Assembly (NCBI GenBank): GCA_039177555.1 | Contig: JBCDFV010000009.1 | Coordinates: 62,001-126,000, forward strand | DNA length: 64,000 nucleotides | Direction: 5' to 3' | Origin: JANQGH01 sp039177555 | GTDB taxonomy: Bacteria; Pseudomonadota; Alphaproteobacteria; DSM-16000; Inquilinaceae | Shown here: positions 17,033-24,665 of the stretch, piece after piece | Position numbering within the stretch: position 1 is the first letter of the stretch | How the letters are laid out: the number at the start of each line of letters is the position of its first letter | The notes under the pieces: generated by a model | The model's database searches: none | Told to the model about the DNA's origin: nothing | The model's input: only the letters and a program-made list of their open reading frames with translations | Made by a program: the position numbers and the translations under genes

Positions 17033-17060
17033 CGATAAAATCATTGAAACGATTTTATCG
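17033..17060. promoter_or_regulatory. Perfect inverted repeat between tauE-like and lysR-like genes
   Basis: CGATAAAATC (17033-17042) and GATTTTATCG (17051-17060) form a perfect 10-base dyad with an eight-base spacer, in the 74-base AT-rich divergent promoter. Size and position fit a LysR-type recognition site. An AT-rich TAATAT lies just downstream towards lysR. Confidence 0.65.
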
Positions 17061-17087
17061 GATCTTAAAAATCTGCTAATATGATTT

Positions 17088-17978
17088 ATGGCCTTAGACC
17101 TCAGATTCGTCGAAAGCTTTGTCGCGGTGGCGGAGGCTCGCAGCTTTTCCATCGCGGCCGAGCGCCTGAACACCGTTCAATCCGCCATCAGCACACACAT
17201 CAAGCAACTGGAACGACAGGTAGATCGGCCCCTGGTCACACGCGGACGCGGCAAGCCGGTGGCGCTGACACAGGCGGGTGCTGCGTTTCTCGTGCAGGCG
17301 CGCCGTTTGCTTGCATTGGCCGATGACATCGCCCGCAGCCCCGGCAGCGCGGCTGATCCAGCACCATTGCGCTTGGGCACAAGCGTGACGTTCGCACTTT
17401 CGATCGTTCCGAAAGCTCTGTCGGCCTTGGCGTGGACGACGGGCGGGACGCGGGCCACGGTTCGAACAGCCCGCAGCCACGAATTGATGGACCTATTGGA
17501 CGACGGCCAAATTGACATCGCACTGGTCTTCGATCAGGGCGCGCACCCGAGGCGTCAATGGACAATCGAAACCGAGTTGTCCTGGGCGGCCGGCGAAGCG
17601 TTCTCGAGAACCGCCAAGGGCATCGTGCCCTTGGCGTTTTTGGAAGATGCACGAGATCTTCGAAGGCACGCCTTTGCCGCGATCGACAGGAGCGGCGGTT
17701 TCAACACGTCGCTGACAACCCACCCCGACCCCATCGGAATGCGCGCCGTCGTGACCGCAGGGCTTGCGGCCACGGTCCTGCCCAGCGTCGCCATCGTCGC
17801 GCCGCTGGTCGACGTTGGACAGCGCCTCGGCCTACCGCAACCCGGTACTCTGCCGGTGTCCGTATACGCCTCGAAAGGTGCCTCCAATGACCGGATTGCC
17901 GACCTGTCCCGCTGTCTTCGGGGCGCGCTGACCGGTCATCACGAAACGAGGTCAGTTCCCAAGCCACCCGATCCTTGA
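17088..17978 (+). CDS. LysR-family transcriptional regulator
   Basis: This 296-residue protein has the LysR winged helix at residues 1-60 (ALDLRFVESFVAVAEARSFSIAAERLNTVQSAISTHIKQLE) and a periplasmic-binding-like effector domain from about residue 88. It faces the TauE/SafE gene across 74 bases that contain a perfect palindrome, so autoregulation and control of that exporter by an organic or sulfur-containing anion are likely. The gene ends 68 bases before the convergent nhaD-like gene. Confidence 0.9.
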   Translation: MALDLRFVESFVAVAEARSFSIAAERLNTVQSAISTHIKQLERQVDRPLVTRGRGKPVALTQAGAAFLVQARRLLALADDIARSPGSAADPAPLRLGTSVTFALSIVPKALSALAWTTGGTRATVRTARSHELMDLLDDGQIDIALVFDQGAHPRRQWTIETELSWAAGEAFSRTAKGIVPLAFLEDARDLRRHAFAAIDRSGGFNTSLTTHPDPIGMRAVVTAGLAATVLPSVAIVAPLVDVGQRLGLPQPGTLPVSVYASKGASNDRIADLSRCLRGALTGHHETRSVPKPPDP

Positions 17979-18046
17979 CGCAGGAAATCGGCGACCCGGC
18001 CTTACGTCAGCAACTGACGTCTTCCGCTCGCTAGGCGCCTGAAATC

Positions 18047-19591
18047 CTAAAGAAACACAAACGTCACCACGACAAACAGCGGGATCAGGATCGCACCCGA
18101 CCAGGCCATATAGCCGAGGAAGCTGGGCATGGGCACGCCGCGTTCTTGGGCGATGGAGCGGACCATGAAGTTGGGTGCGTTGCCGATATAGGTGTTGGCG
18201 CCCATGAAAACGGCGCCGGCCGAGATCGCGACCAGGGTGCTGCTGAGCTCGGTCATCAAGGTTTCCGCGTTACCGCCGGCGGTGTTGAAGAACACCAGAT
18301 AAGTGGGCGCGTTATCGAGGAAGCTGGACAGTATGCCGGTCAGCCAGAAATACATGATGTCGTTGGGCTGGCCATTGTCGCTCACCGCCGAGACCACGGT
18401 CGCCAAGGCGCCGTCGGTGCCCGCCCGCAAGATGGCGATGGCGGGGATAATCGTCACGAAGATGCCGGCGAACAGCTTGGCCACCTCCAGGATCGGAAAC
18501 CAGGTGAAGCCGTTGCGCTTGCGGCTCTCGTTGTTGGTCAGGTGCAGCGACAGAAAGGCGAGCCCGATCAGGACCAGATCGCGCACCAGGTTCTGCAGTT
18601 CGACATGGACGCCATAGACCAGGAACTCGATGTGCGGTCGCCAGATGCCGCTCATCAGAACGGCTGCGACGACACCGCCGATCAGCAGGATGTTGATCTT
18701 GCCTTCCAGGCCCAGTCGCTCGGCCGGCTCCGCTTCGCCCTTGTCAGATGCCGGCAGTCCGCCTTCGCGGGCGAACAGCGTGACGTCGAGAATGTAGTAG
18801 GCGATCAACAGAATCACCGAGACCATCAGCATGGGAAAAAACAGATGCGTGGTCGGCCAGAAGAACGAGACGCCTTTCAGAAAGCCGAGAAAAAGCGGCG
18901 GATCGCCCAGCGGCGAAAGCGAACCACCGATATTGGCGACGAGAAAGATGAAGAAGACGACCGTGTGAACCTTGTGCCGCCGGTTTTCGTTCGCGTTTAA
19001 GAGCGGCCGGATCAGAAGCATCGCCGCGCCGGTCGTGCCCATCAGGCTGGCGATAGCGGTGCCGATCGCCAGGATGGCGACGTTGACGATTGGCGTACCC
19101 TTCAGGGTTCCCGTGACGCGGACGCCGCCCGCAACCGTGAACAGGGCACCCAGCAAGATTATGAACGGGATGTATTCGAGAAGCGCGACGTGAAGCAGCT
19201 CATAAACCGCGTGCTGCCAGCCGAACAGAAGCGCGAAGGGGACCAGAAAGCACAGGGCCCAGACGGCCGCCACCTTGCCGAAATGGCGATGCCAGAACTG
19301 GGGCAGTACCAGAGGCATGATCGCAATCGACAGCAAAATGCCGACGAAGGGCACGACCCAGATCAGCCCAAGTTGAGCGCCGTCCAGATGCAGTTCGTCG
19401 GCGGCGTGAGCCTCGTCGTCTTCGCCGTGCTCTTCCTCACCCTCTGTGTGCGCCTCTTCAACGTCCGGAGCGGTTTCTGCACCGTGCTCTTGCGCGAACG
19501 CCTCCGATGTCCCCACGTCCGGCGGACCCGAGGCGTCGAATCCCAGCCCGAAAAACGCCAGAATACAGACAATCAGCAACAGCCGGGTCAA
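18047..19591 (-). CDS. nhaD: NhaD-type Na+/H+ antiporter with acidic His-rich N terminus
   Basis: This 514-residue ion-transporter superfamily protein resembles NhaD sodium:proton antiporters. About twelve helices start at residue 75, with characteristic stretches GTTGAAMLLIRPLL, NIGGSLSPLGDPPLFLGFL, LTGILSSFLDNAPTYLVFFN and MGANTYIGNAPNFMVRSIA. Before the first helix a signal-like segment (residues 1-34) is followed by a stretch at 35-70 with 16 acidic residues and histidines 36, 48, 55, 62 and 68, almost one every seven. That part is predicted outside the membrane and could sense pH or bind metal. Family assignment is firm; ion specificity is by homology. Confidence 0.9.
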   Translation of the reverse strand: MTRLLLIVCILAFFGLGFDASGPPDVGTSEAFAQEHGAETAPDVEEAHTEGEEEHGEDDEAHAADELHLDGAQLGLIWVVPFVGILLSIAIMPLVLPQFWHRHFGKVAAVWALCFLVPFALLFGWQHAVYELLHVALLEYIPFIILLGALFTVAGGVRVTGTLKGTPIVNVAILAIGTAIASLMGTTGAAMLLIRPLLNANENRRHKVHTVVFFIFLVANIGGSLSPLGDPPLFLGFLKGVSFFWPTTHLFFPMLMVSVILLIAYYILDVTLFAREGGLPASDKGEAEPAERLGLEGKINILLIGGVVAAVLMSGIWRPHIEFLVYGVHVELQNLVRDLVLIGLAFLSLHLTNNESRKRNGFTWFPILEVAKLFAGIFVTIIPAIAILRAGTDGALATVVSAVSDNGQPNDIMYFWLTGILSSFLDNAPTYLVFFNTAGGNAETLMTELSSTLVAISAGAVFMGANTYIGNAPNFMVRSIAQERGVPMPSFLGYMAWSGAILIPLFVVVTFVFL

Positions 19592-19813
19592 GAGATGCGC
19601 CTCCTATGGATGGGAAACGGGGGAATGAGGCAGGCGGCGAAGTATGGACACGCGGCCTTGCCTTTCCAAGCGCATATCGCCACTTGACCCCCTACGTTTG
19701 GCTTGGCTTGCATCGAGACGGGACAGTTCGATGGCGGGTTGAGTCTGGCCAGCCTTGGCGAAATCCGTCAAGGTCGGGGTAGAAACAAAACACGGAACGA
19801 TGGGGAGACTTTG

Positions 19814-20845
19814 ATGAAATCGACGGTTAAGACCCTTCTCGCAGCCGGCGCCTTCGCCGCGTTGGCGACCCAGTCGCTGGCGCCGGCACAAGCGCAGGAC
19901 GAATCCTACCTGCTGGCCACTGCCGGCACGGGCGGTACATACTACCCGGTCGGCGTCGCGATCGCCACGCTGGTTTCGGTGCGCGTCCAGCCGACATTCG
20001 GCACCGCAATGTCGGCCATCACCTCGGCCGGTTCGGGCGAGAACATCCGTCTGTTGCGCGAGGACGAAGCCCAGTTTGCCATTCTGCAAGGCTTGTTCGG
20101 CGCCTATGCGGCGACCGGCGAAGGCCCTCTGGCCGACGATGGGCCGCAGGACAATCTGCGCTCTGTCAGTATGCTGTGGCAAAACGTCGAGCACTTTGCG
20201 ATCCGATCGGACTATGTCGACAGCGGCACGATCGATGATCTGATTGCTATGCAGGACCATGGATTTGCCATCGGCGCCCGTAACTCGGGCACCGAGGGGT
20301 CTAACCGGCAAATCCTGTCCGGGCTTGGCGTCGAAGATCCGGACACCCATTTCGCCGTCGCGTATCTCGGCTACTCGCCGTCCGTGGACGCCTTCCAGAA
20401 CGGGACCATTGATGCGGTCAATCCGGCCGCCGGCCCGCCCGTTGGCGCCTACACCAGGCTCGCCGCGGCCGTCGGCGACGATGTCACCTTGCTGAACTTC
20501 ACCGACGATCAGGTAACGGCGGCCAATGGTCCCTACACGGGCCTTTGGACCTCATACACGATCCCGTCGGGGACATATCCGAACCAGGATGACGACGTGA
20601 CCACGATCGCCCAGCCGAACTTCCTGGCAGTCGACGCGGACGTGCCGGAAGAAGCGGTCTATCAGATCACCAAGGCGATGTACGAGAACCTGCCGTTCCT
20701 GCAGAACATCCACCCGGCGACCAATGCCATGTCGCTTGACGCGGCAATCGTCGGCCTGCCGTTGCCCCTGCACCCCGGCGCCATCCGCTATTACGAGGAA
20801 GCGGGGCTGGAAATCCCCGACAATCTTAGGCCACCGGCCGAGTAG
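19814..20845 (+). CDS. TAXI-family TRAP transporter substrate-binding protein
   Basis: This 343-residue periplasmic receptor belongs to the TAXI (TRAP-associated extracytoplasmic immunogenic) class. A signal peptide (residues 1-28, ending QAQ) precedes LLATAGTGGTYYPVGVAIATLV, the standard TAXI opening. SAITSAGSGENIRLLREDEAQFAILQG and the IGARNSGTEGSNRQIL segment line the ligand cleft. GGGGAG lies shortly before the ATG at 19814. It feeds the fused permease encoded 94 bases downstream. Known TAXI ligands are dicarboxylates and amino acids such as glutamate, so the substrate of this pair is probably an organic anion. Confidence 0.93.
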   Translation: MKSTVKTLLAAGAFAALATQSLAPAQAQDESYLLATAGTGGTYYPVGVAIATLVSVRVQPTFGTAMSAITSAGSGENIRLLREDEAQFAILQGLFGAYAATGEGPLADDGPQDNLRSVSMLWQNVEHFAIRSDYVDSGTIDDLIAMQDHGFAIGARNSGTEGSNRQILSGLGVEDPDTHFAVAYLGYSPSVDAFQNGTIDAVNPAAGPPVGAYTRLAAAVGDDVTLLNFTDDQVTAANGPYTGLWTSYTIPSGTYPNQDDDVTTIAQPNFLAVDADVPEEAVYQITKAMYENLPFLQNIHPATNAMSLDAAIVGLPLPLHPGAIRYYEEAGLEIPDNLRPPAE

Positions 20846-20939
20846 CGGTCCAGAACCGACTGCTAGGGCGATCGGGCCGCCGCATGGCCCGGTCGCCCCT
20901 GGCGTCGACCGACGTGTTTCTCAAGCGAGCGCGCCGATA

Positions 20940-23177
20940 ATGTCGGACGAGCAGCGGCAGGCCGACGCCGTCTCGACGGACCAAAGCGAGCCTGTCGACA
21001 TCGAGGCGGCCAACCCCAATCGGGAACTGACCGGTTGGCTCGGCTGGTTCTTTTTCGTTGCCGCCGTTCTGGTCGCCCTTTGGCACATCTGGGCAAACTC
21101 GCTCGGCATCGTGCCGGACCTGACGCGCAACGTCATCCATTTCGGCTCCTTCGGCCTGTTCTGCGCCCTGATCTTCCCGATGGTGCGCGGCCGGACGGCG
21201 GGGCAAGGCCGGCTGACCCTCTGGCTCGACATCGCCATCGGTGCCGTTCTGGTTGCCTGCTGCGTTTACATTCTGGTGCGCGAGCGCGCGTTGTCGGGCC
21301 GCAGTTTCACCGATCCGCTGGACTTCGCCGTCTGCATCGTCGTCATCGTCATCGGCATCGAGCTGACGCGCCGGACCACCGGCTGGATCATCCCGGCGAT
21401 CATTATCGTGGCACTCGGCTACATTCTGTGGTGGGGCAGTCTGATCGCGGGCGCCATGGGCTTTCCGGGCCTGTCGCTGGAAACCGTGCTGCAGCGCGCG
21501 ATCTATGGCGAAGACGGCATGTTCGGCATTATCGCCACGATCTCGTCGACCTATGTGGTCATGTTCATCCTGTTCGGCGCCTTTTTGACCAAGTCCGGCG
21601 CCAACGAGTTCATCATCGAGTTTTCGCGCGCGATCGCGGGCCGCATCATCGGCGGCCCGGGCTTCGTCGCCGTGGTTGCCTCCGGCCTGAACGGCACGAT
21701 TTCCGGCTCCGCCGTCGCCAACACGGTGTCGACCGGCGTGATGACGATCCCCTTGATGAAGCGTTCAGGCTTCCCGGCGCGCATCGCCGCCGGTATCGAG
21801 GCCTCGGCCTCGACGGGCGGCCAGTTGATGCCGCCGATCATGGGGGCGGGCGCCTTCGTCATGGCGACCTTCACCGAGATCTCGTACCTGGAGATCATCG
21901 CGCTGGCCTTCTTCCCCGCCCTGCTCTTCTTCGCCGGTATCGCCTTCAACATCCGCGTCCTGGCCAAGAAGGCGGGGTTGCAGCCCGTCGGGGCCGGTGG
22001 TCCCAGCGCCTGGCAGGCGGTCAAGACCCGCGGCATCACCTTCATCGTGCCGCTGTGCGTGCTCGTCGGTGCCCTGATCATCGGCTACACGCCGACTTAT
22101 GCGGCGGGTGCGGCGATCCTGGCCGTGATCGGATCAAGCTGGCTAACCGCCAACCGCATGGGTCCCCGGCAGATCGTCGAGGCGCTGGTGCTGGGCGTGC
22201 GCAACATGATCTTGACGGCCGTGCTGCTGGTCACGGTCGGCCTGATCGTCATGGTCATCACCACCACCGGCATCGGCAATACCTTCTCGCTACTGATCAC
22301 AAGCTGGGCCGGCGGCAGCCTGATCATTGCCATCATCCTGGTGGCGATCGCCTCGCTGGTGCTCGGCATGGGGCTGCCTGTCACCGCCGCCTACATCGTG
22401 CTGGCGACCCTGTCCGCGCCGGCCCTGGAACAGCTCATCAGCCAGGGCCAGGTCATCGCTGCCATGGCGGGCCAGCCGGCACCGCAGGCGGTCAGCACGA
22501 TCTTTATGCTGTTCACGCCCGACCTGCTGGTCCAGATGGCCGGCCAGTGGGGCGTGCCGCTGACCGCCGACGCGGCTACGTCGCTGGTCGATACCGTGAC
22601 CGCCGGCGCGCCGCTGAGCCAAGTGCAGGCCGCAACGATCATGGAACTGTCGCGCATCCCGGACATCGCGCCCATGGTCGACGGCATTGGCGACAGCGTG
22701 CTGTCGGCCGCTGCGTTAACCACGGCCTTGCTGTCCGCCCACATGATCATCTTCTGGCTCAGTCAGGACAGCAACGTCACGCCACCCGTCTGCCTGACCG
22801 CCTTCGCCGCCGCCGCGATCGCCGGCTCGCCGCCCATGCGCACCGGAATAAGCGCCTGGAAGATCTCAAAGACGCTTTACATCGTGCCCTTGCTGTTCGC
22901 CTACACTCCGTTCTTGAGCGATGATTTCCTTGTCGTGATCGAGATCTTCGCCTTCGGACTGTTGGGCATCTATGCCCTGATCGTCGCGCTTGAGGGCCAT
23001 GCCGAGGCGCCGGTGGCGTGGTACTTGCGACCCGTGATCGCGGCGATCGGCGTCGCGCTGTTGTGGCCCAACGACCTGATCATTCACCTTACCGGCGCTG
23101 TGCTTCTGGTCGTTTTCATGACCATCAATATCCGGCTGGACCGGCGCCGCCTTGCCGCCCCGGCCGCCAGGGGCTAG
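20940..23177 (+). CDS. TRAP transporter fused permease (4TM/12TM)
   Basis: This 745-residue inner-membrane protein is the single-chain form of DctQ plus DctM used with TAXI receptors. After a hydrophilic N terminus of about 33 residues, helices begin at WLGWFFFVAAVLVALWHIW. The DctM core shows GANEFIIEFSRAIAGRIIGGPGFVAVVASGLNGTISGSAVANTVSTG in successive pieces near residues 220-267, then GGQLMPPIMGAGAFVMA and GLPVTAAYIVLATLSAP. Uptake is driven by a sodium or proton gradient. The ATG at 20940 was chosen because the translated sequence upstream is not family-like. It leads directly into the coxG-SLM genes, 40 bases away. Confidence 0.92.
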   Translation: MSDEQRQADAVSTDQSEPVDIEAANPNRELTGWLGWFFFVAAVLVALWHIWANSLGIVPDLTRNVIHFGSFGLFCALIFPMVRGRTAGQGRLTLWLDIAIGAVLVACCVYILVRERALSGRSFTDPLDFAVCIVVIVIGIELTRRTTGWIIPAIIIVALGYILWWGSLIAGAMGFPGLSLETVLQRAIYGEDGMFGIIATISSTYVVMFILFGAFLTKSGANEFIIEFSRAIAGRIIGGPGFVAVVASGLNGTISGSAVANTVSTGVMTIPLMKRSGFPARIAAGIEASASTGGQLMPPIMGAGAFVMATFTEISYLEIIALAFFPALLFFAGIAFNIRVLAKKAGLQPVGAGGPSAWQAVKTRGITFIVPLCVLVGALIIGYTPTYAAGAAILAVIGSSWLTANRMGPRQIVEALVLGVRNMILTAVLLVTVGLIVMVITTTGIGNTFSLLITSWAGGSLIIAIILVAIASLVLGMGLPVTAAYIVLATLSAPALEQLISQGQVIAAMAGQPAPQAVSTIFMLFTPDLLVQMAGQWGVPLTADAATSLVDTVTAGAPLSQVQAATIMELSRIPDIAPMVDGIGDSVLSAAALTTALLSAHMIIFWLSQDSNVTPPVCLTAFAAAAIAGSPPMRTGISAWKISKTLYIVPLLFAYTPFLSDDFLVVIEIFAFGLLGIYALIVALEGHAEAPVAWYLRPVIAAIGVALLWPNDLIIHLTGAVLLVVFMTINIRLDRRRLAAPAARG

Positions 23178-23217
23178 CCTTCCGGCCAAATTGCTTCGCA
23201 GATGGGGAAACCACGCC

Positions 23218-24021
23218 ATGGACATGTCAGGTCAGCAAGTCATTCCCGCCGATCGCGAAACCGTCTGGCGGGGCTTGAACGACGCGGAAATCCTGCGCCA
23301 GAGCATTCCGGGCTGCGAAAGCATCGAGATGCAGTCCGACACCGAGATGACGGCCAAGGTCACCGCCAAGGTCGGCCCGGTAAAGGCCAAGTTCACCGGA
23401 GCCGTCACACTGTCCGACCTCAACCCGCCGGAAAGCTATCGGATCAGCGGCGAGGGCAAGGGCGGTGCCGCCGGCTTCGCCAAAGGCGGCGCCGATGTGA
23501 AGCTGGAAGAGGTCGAGGGCGGCACGCTCTTGAGCTACGAGGTGCACGCCAATGTCGGCGGCAAGCTGGCCCAGCTTGGCGGCCGCCTGATCGAGGGCAC
23601 AGCGAAGCGCATGGCTGGCGAGTTCTTCGACAATTTCGCCAAGGCTGTGGCGCCGGAAGCCGCAGCTCCAGAGCCTGCCCCAGAGCCTGCCCCAGAGCCT
23701 GCCCCAGAGCCTGCCCCAGAACCCGAGGCGGCGGAAGCGCCGGCGCCCCCAGAGCCGGAAGCGGCCCCGGTCGGGGAACCGATGCCGGAAATGGCACCTG
23801 CCGACCCTGAGCCGGTCCAGCCCGAGCCAGCGGCGGCAGCCCCGACCGCAGCAGACGTCCAGCCCGAACCGGGCACACCGGTGGTCGAGCCGCCGACGGC
23901 CGAGCCGCCGACACCGACGCCCGAAACTGAGCCCGGCCAGTCCTCGCCGGGTCTCAACCCGATCATCTGGATCGGTGGTCTGGTCGTGATCGTAATCGCC
24001 ATTATCTATTTATTATCGTAG
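23218..24021 (+). CDS. coxG: CoxG-like SRPBCC protein with Pro/Ala-rich linker and C-terminal anchor
   Basis: Residues 1-146 form a CoxG (CO dehydrogenase subunit G) SRPBCC domain: VIPADRETVWRGLNDAEILRQSIPGCE, AKVTAKVGPVKAKFTG, then LLSYEVHANVGGKLAQLGGRLI. Members bind quinone or tether the hydroxylase to the membrane, which fits the single C-terminal helix here (NPIIWIGGLVVIVIAIIYLL). Between them is a low-complexity linker of about 95 residues rich in Pro, Glu and Ala, opening with a tandem PEPA repeat. The ATG at 23218 follows AGATGGGGAAACC. It links the transporter to the coxSLM genes that follow. Confidence 0.9.
   Translation: MDMSGQQVIPADRETVWRGLNDAEILRQSIPGCESIEMQSDTEMTAKVTAKVGPVKAKFTGAVTLSDLNPPESYRISGEGKGGAAGFAKGGADVKLEEVEGGTLLSYEVHANVGGKLAQLGGRLIEGTAKRMAGEFFDNFAKAVAPEAAAPEPAPEPAPEPAPEPAPEPEAAEAPAPPEPEAAPVGEPMPEMAPADPEPVQPEPAAAAPTAADVQPEPGTPVVEPPTAEPPTPTPETEPGQSSPGLNPIIWIGGLVVIVIAIIYLLS
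23668..23720 (+). repeat. Tandem 12-base repeat in coxG
   Basis: About four and a half copies of CCAGAGCCTGCC run head to tail and encode the PEPAPEPA stretch. Copies are almost identical at DNA level, which points to recent slippage rather than only codon preference, so copy number may differ between strains. Confidence 0.8.
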
Positions 24022-24043
24022 GCGCGTTTTCGCACAATCGTGC

Positions 24044-24064
24044 CTCCGGCCGGGCTGGCCGGAG
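24044..24064 (+). terminator. Hairpin between coxG and coxS
   Basis: CTCCGGCC (24044-24051) and GGCCGGAG (24057-24064) form a perfect eight-base-pair stem with a five-base loop, 22 bases after the coxG stop, followed by TTGCATG with no T-run. It could attenuate transcription between the transporter-coxG part and coxSLM, or mark a processing site. Confidence 0.45.
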
Positions 24065-24159
24065 TTGCATGAAGGGGCCTCAATGGCCCAGCCTCTTTGC
24101 CAATGGCGGCGGCCCGGCAACGGATCGACCGCGCGCTATAAGCCTAAGGGAGGGTTTAC

Positions 24160-24651
24160 ATGGCGGTTTCTGTATCATTGACGGTTAATGGCAGGTCGGT
24201 TTCGCGCGAGGTCGAACCGCGCAGCTTGCTGGTCGAGTTTCTGCGCGAGGATCTGGGCCTGACCGGCACCCATGTCGGCTGCGACACCAGCCAGTGCGGT
24301 GCCTGCGTGGTTCATATCGACGGCAAGTCGGTCAAGGCCTGCACCATGTTGGCGGCCCAGGCCGACGGGTCGTCGGTGCTGACCATCGAGGGGCTGGCGC
24401 CCAATCCGGAAGACTTGCACCCGATGCAAGCGGCGTTCCGCGACAATCATGGCCTGCAGTGCGGCTTCTGCACGCCGGGCATGATCATGAGCGCGGTCGA
24501 CCTTCTGCAGCATAATGCCGACCCAAGCGAGCAGGAGGTGAGGGAGTGGCTGGAAGGCAACATCTGCCGCTGCACCGGCTATCACAACATCGTTAAGGCC
24601 GTGCTGGACGCCGCGGGACGCATGCGCGGCCAACAACAAGCGGCTGAATAG
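24160..24651 (+). CDS. coxS: Molybdenum hydroxylase 2Fe-2S subunit (CoxS-like)
   Basis: This 163-residue small subunit relays electrons from the molybdenum site to FAD. The plant-type ferredoxin cluster is held by C41, C46, C49 and C61, and the second cluster by C101, C104, C136 and C138 (CGFCTPGM and CRCTGYHNI); all eight ligands are present. AGGGAGGG lies before the ATG. The gene order is S-L-M, with coxL 14 bases downstream, so the three subunits are certainly made together. Confidence 0.96.
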   Translation: MAVSVSLTVNGRSVSREVEPRSLLVEFLREDLGLTGTHVGCDTSQCGACVVHIDGKSVKACTMLAAQADGSSVLTIEGLAPNPEDLHPMQAAFRDNHGLQCGFCTPGMIMSAVDLLQHNADPSEQEVREWLEGNICRCTGYHNIVKAVLDAAGRMRGQQQAAE

Positions 24652-24665
24652 AGGGAGGATCAACC

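Noticed and set aside
23668..23720. Short tandem repeats as a CRISPR-like array
   Set aside because: The units are contiguous with no spacers, in frame, and encode a Pro-Glu-Pro-Ala linker within coxG.
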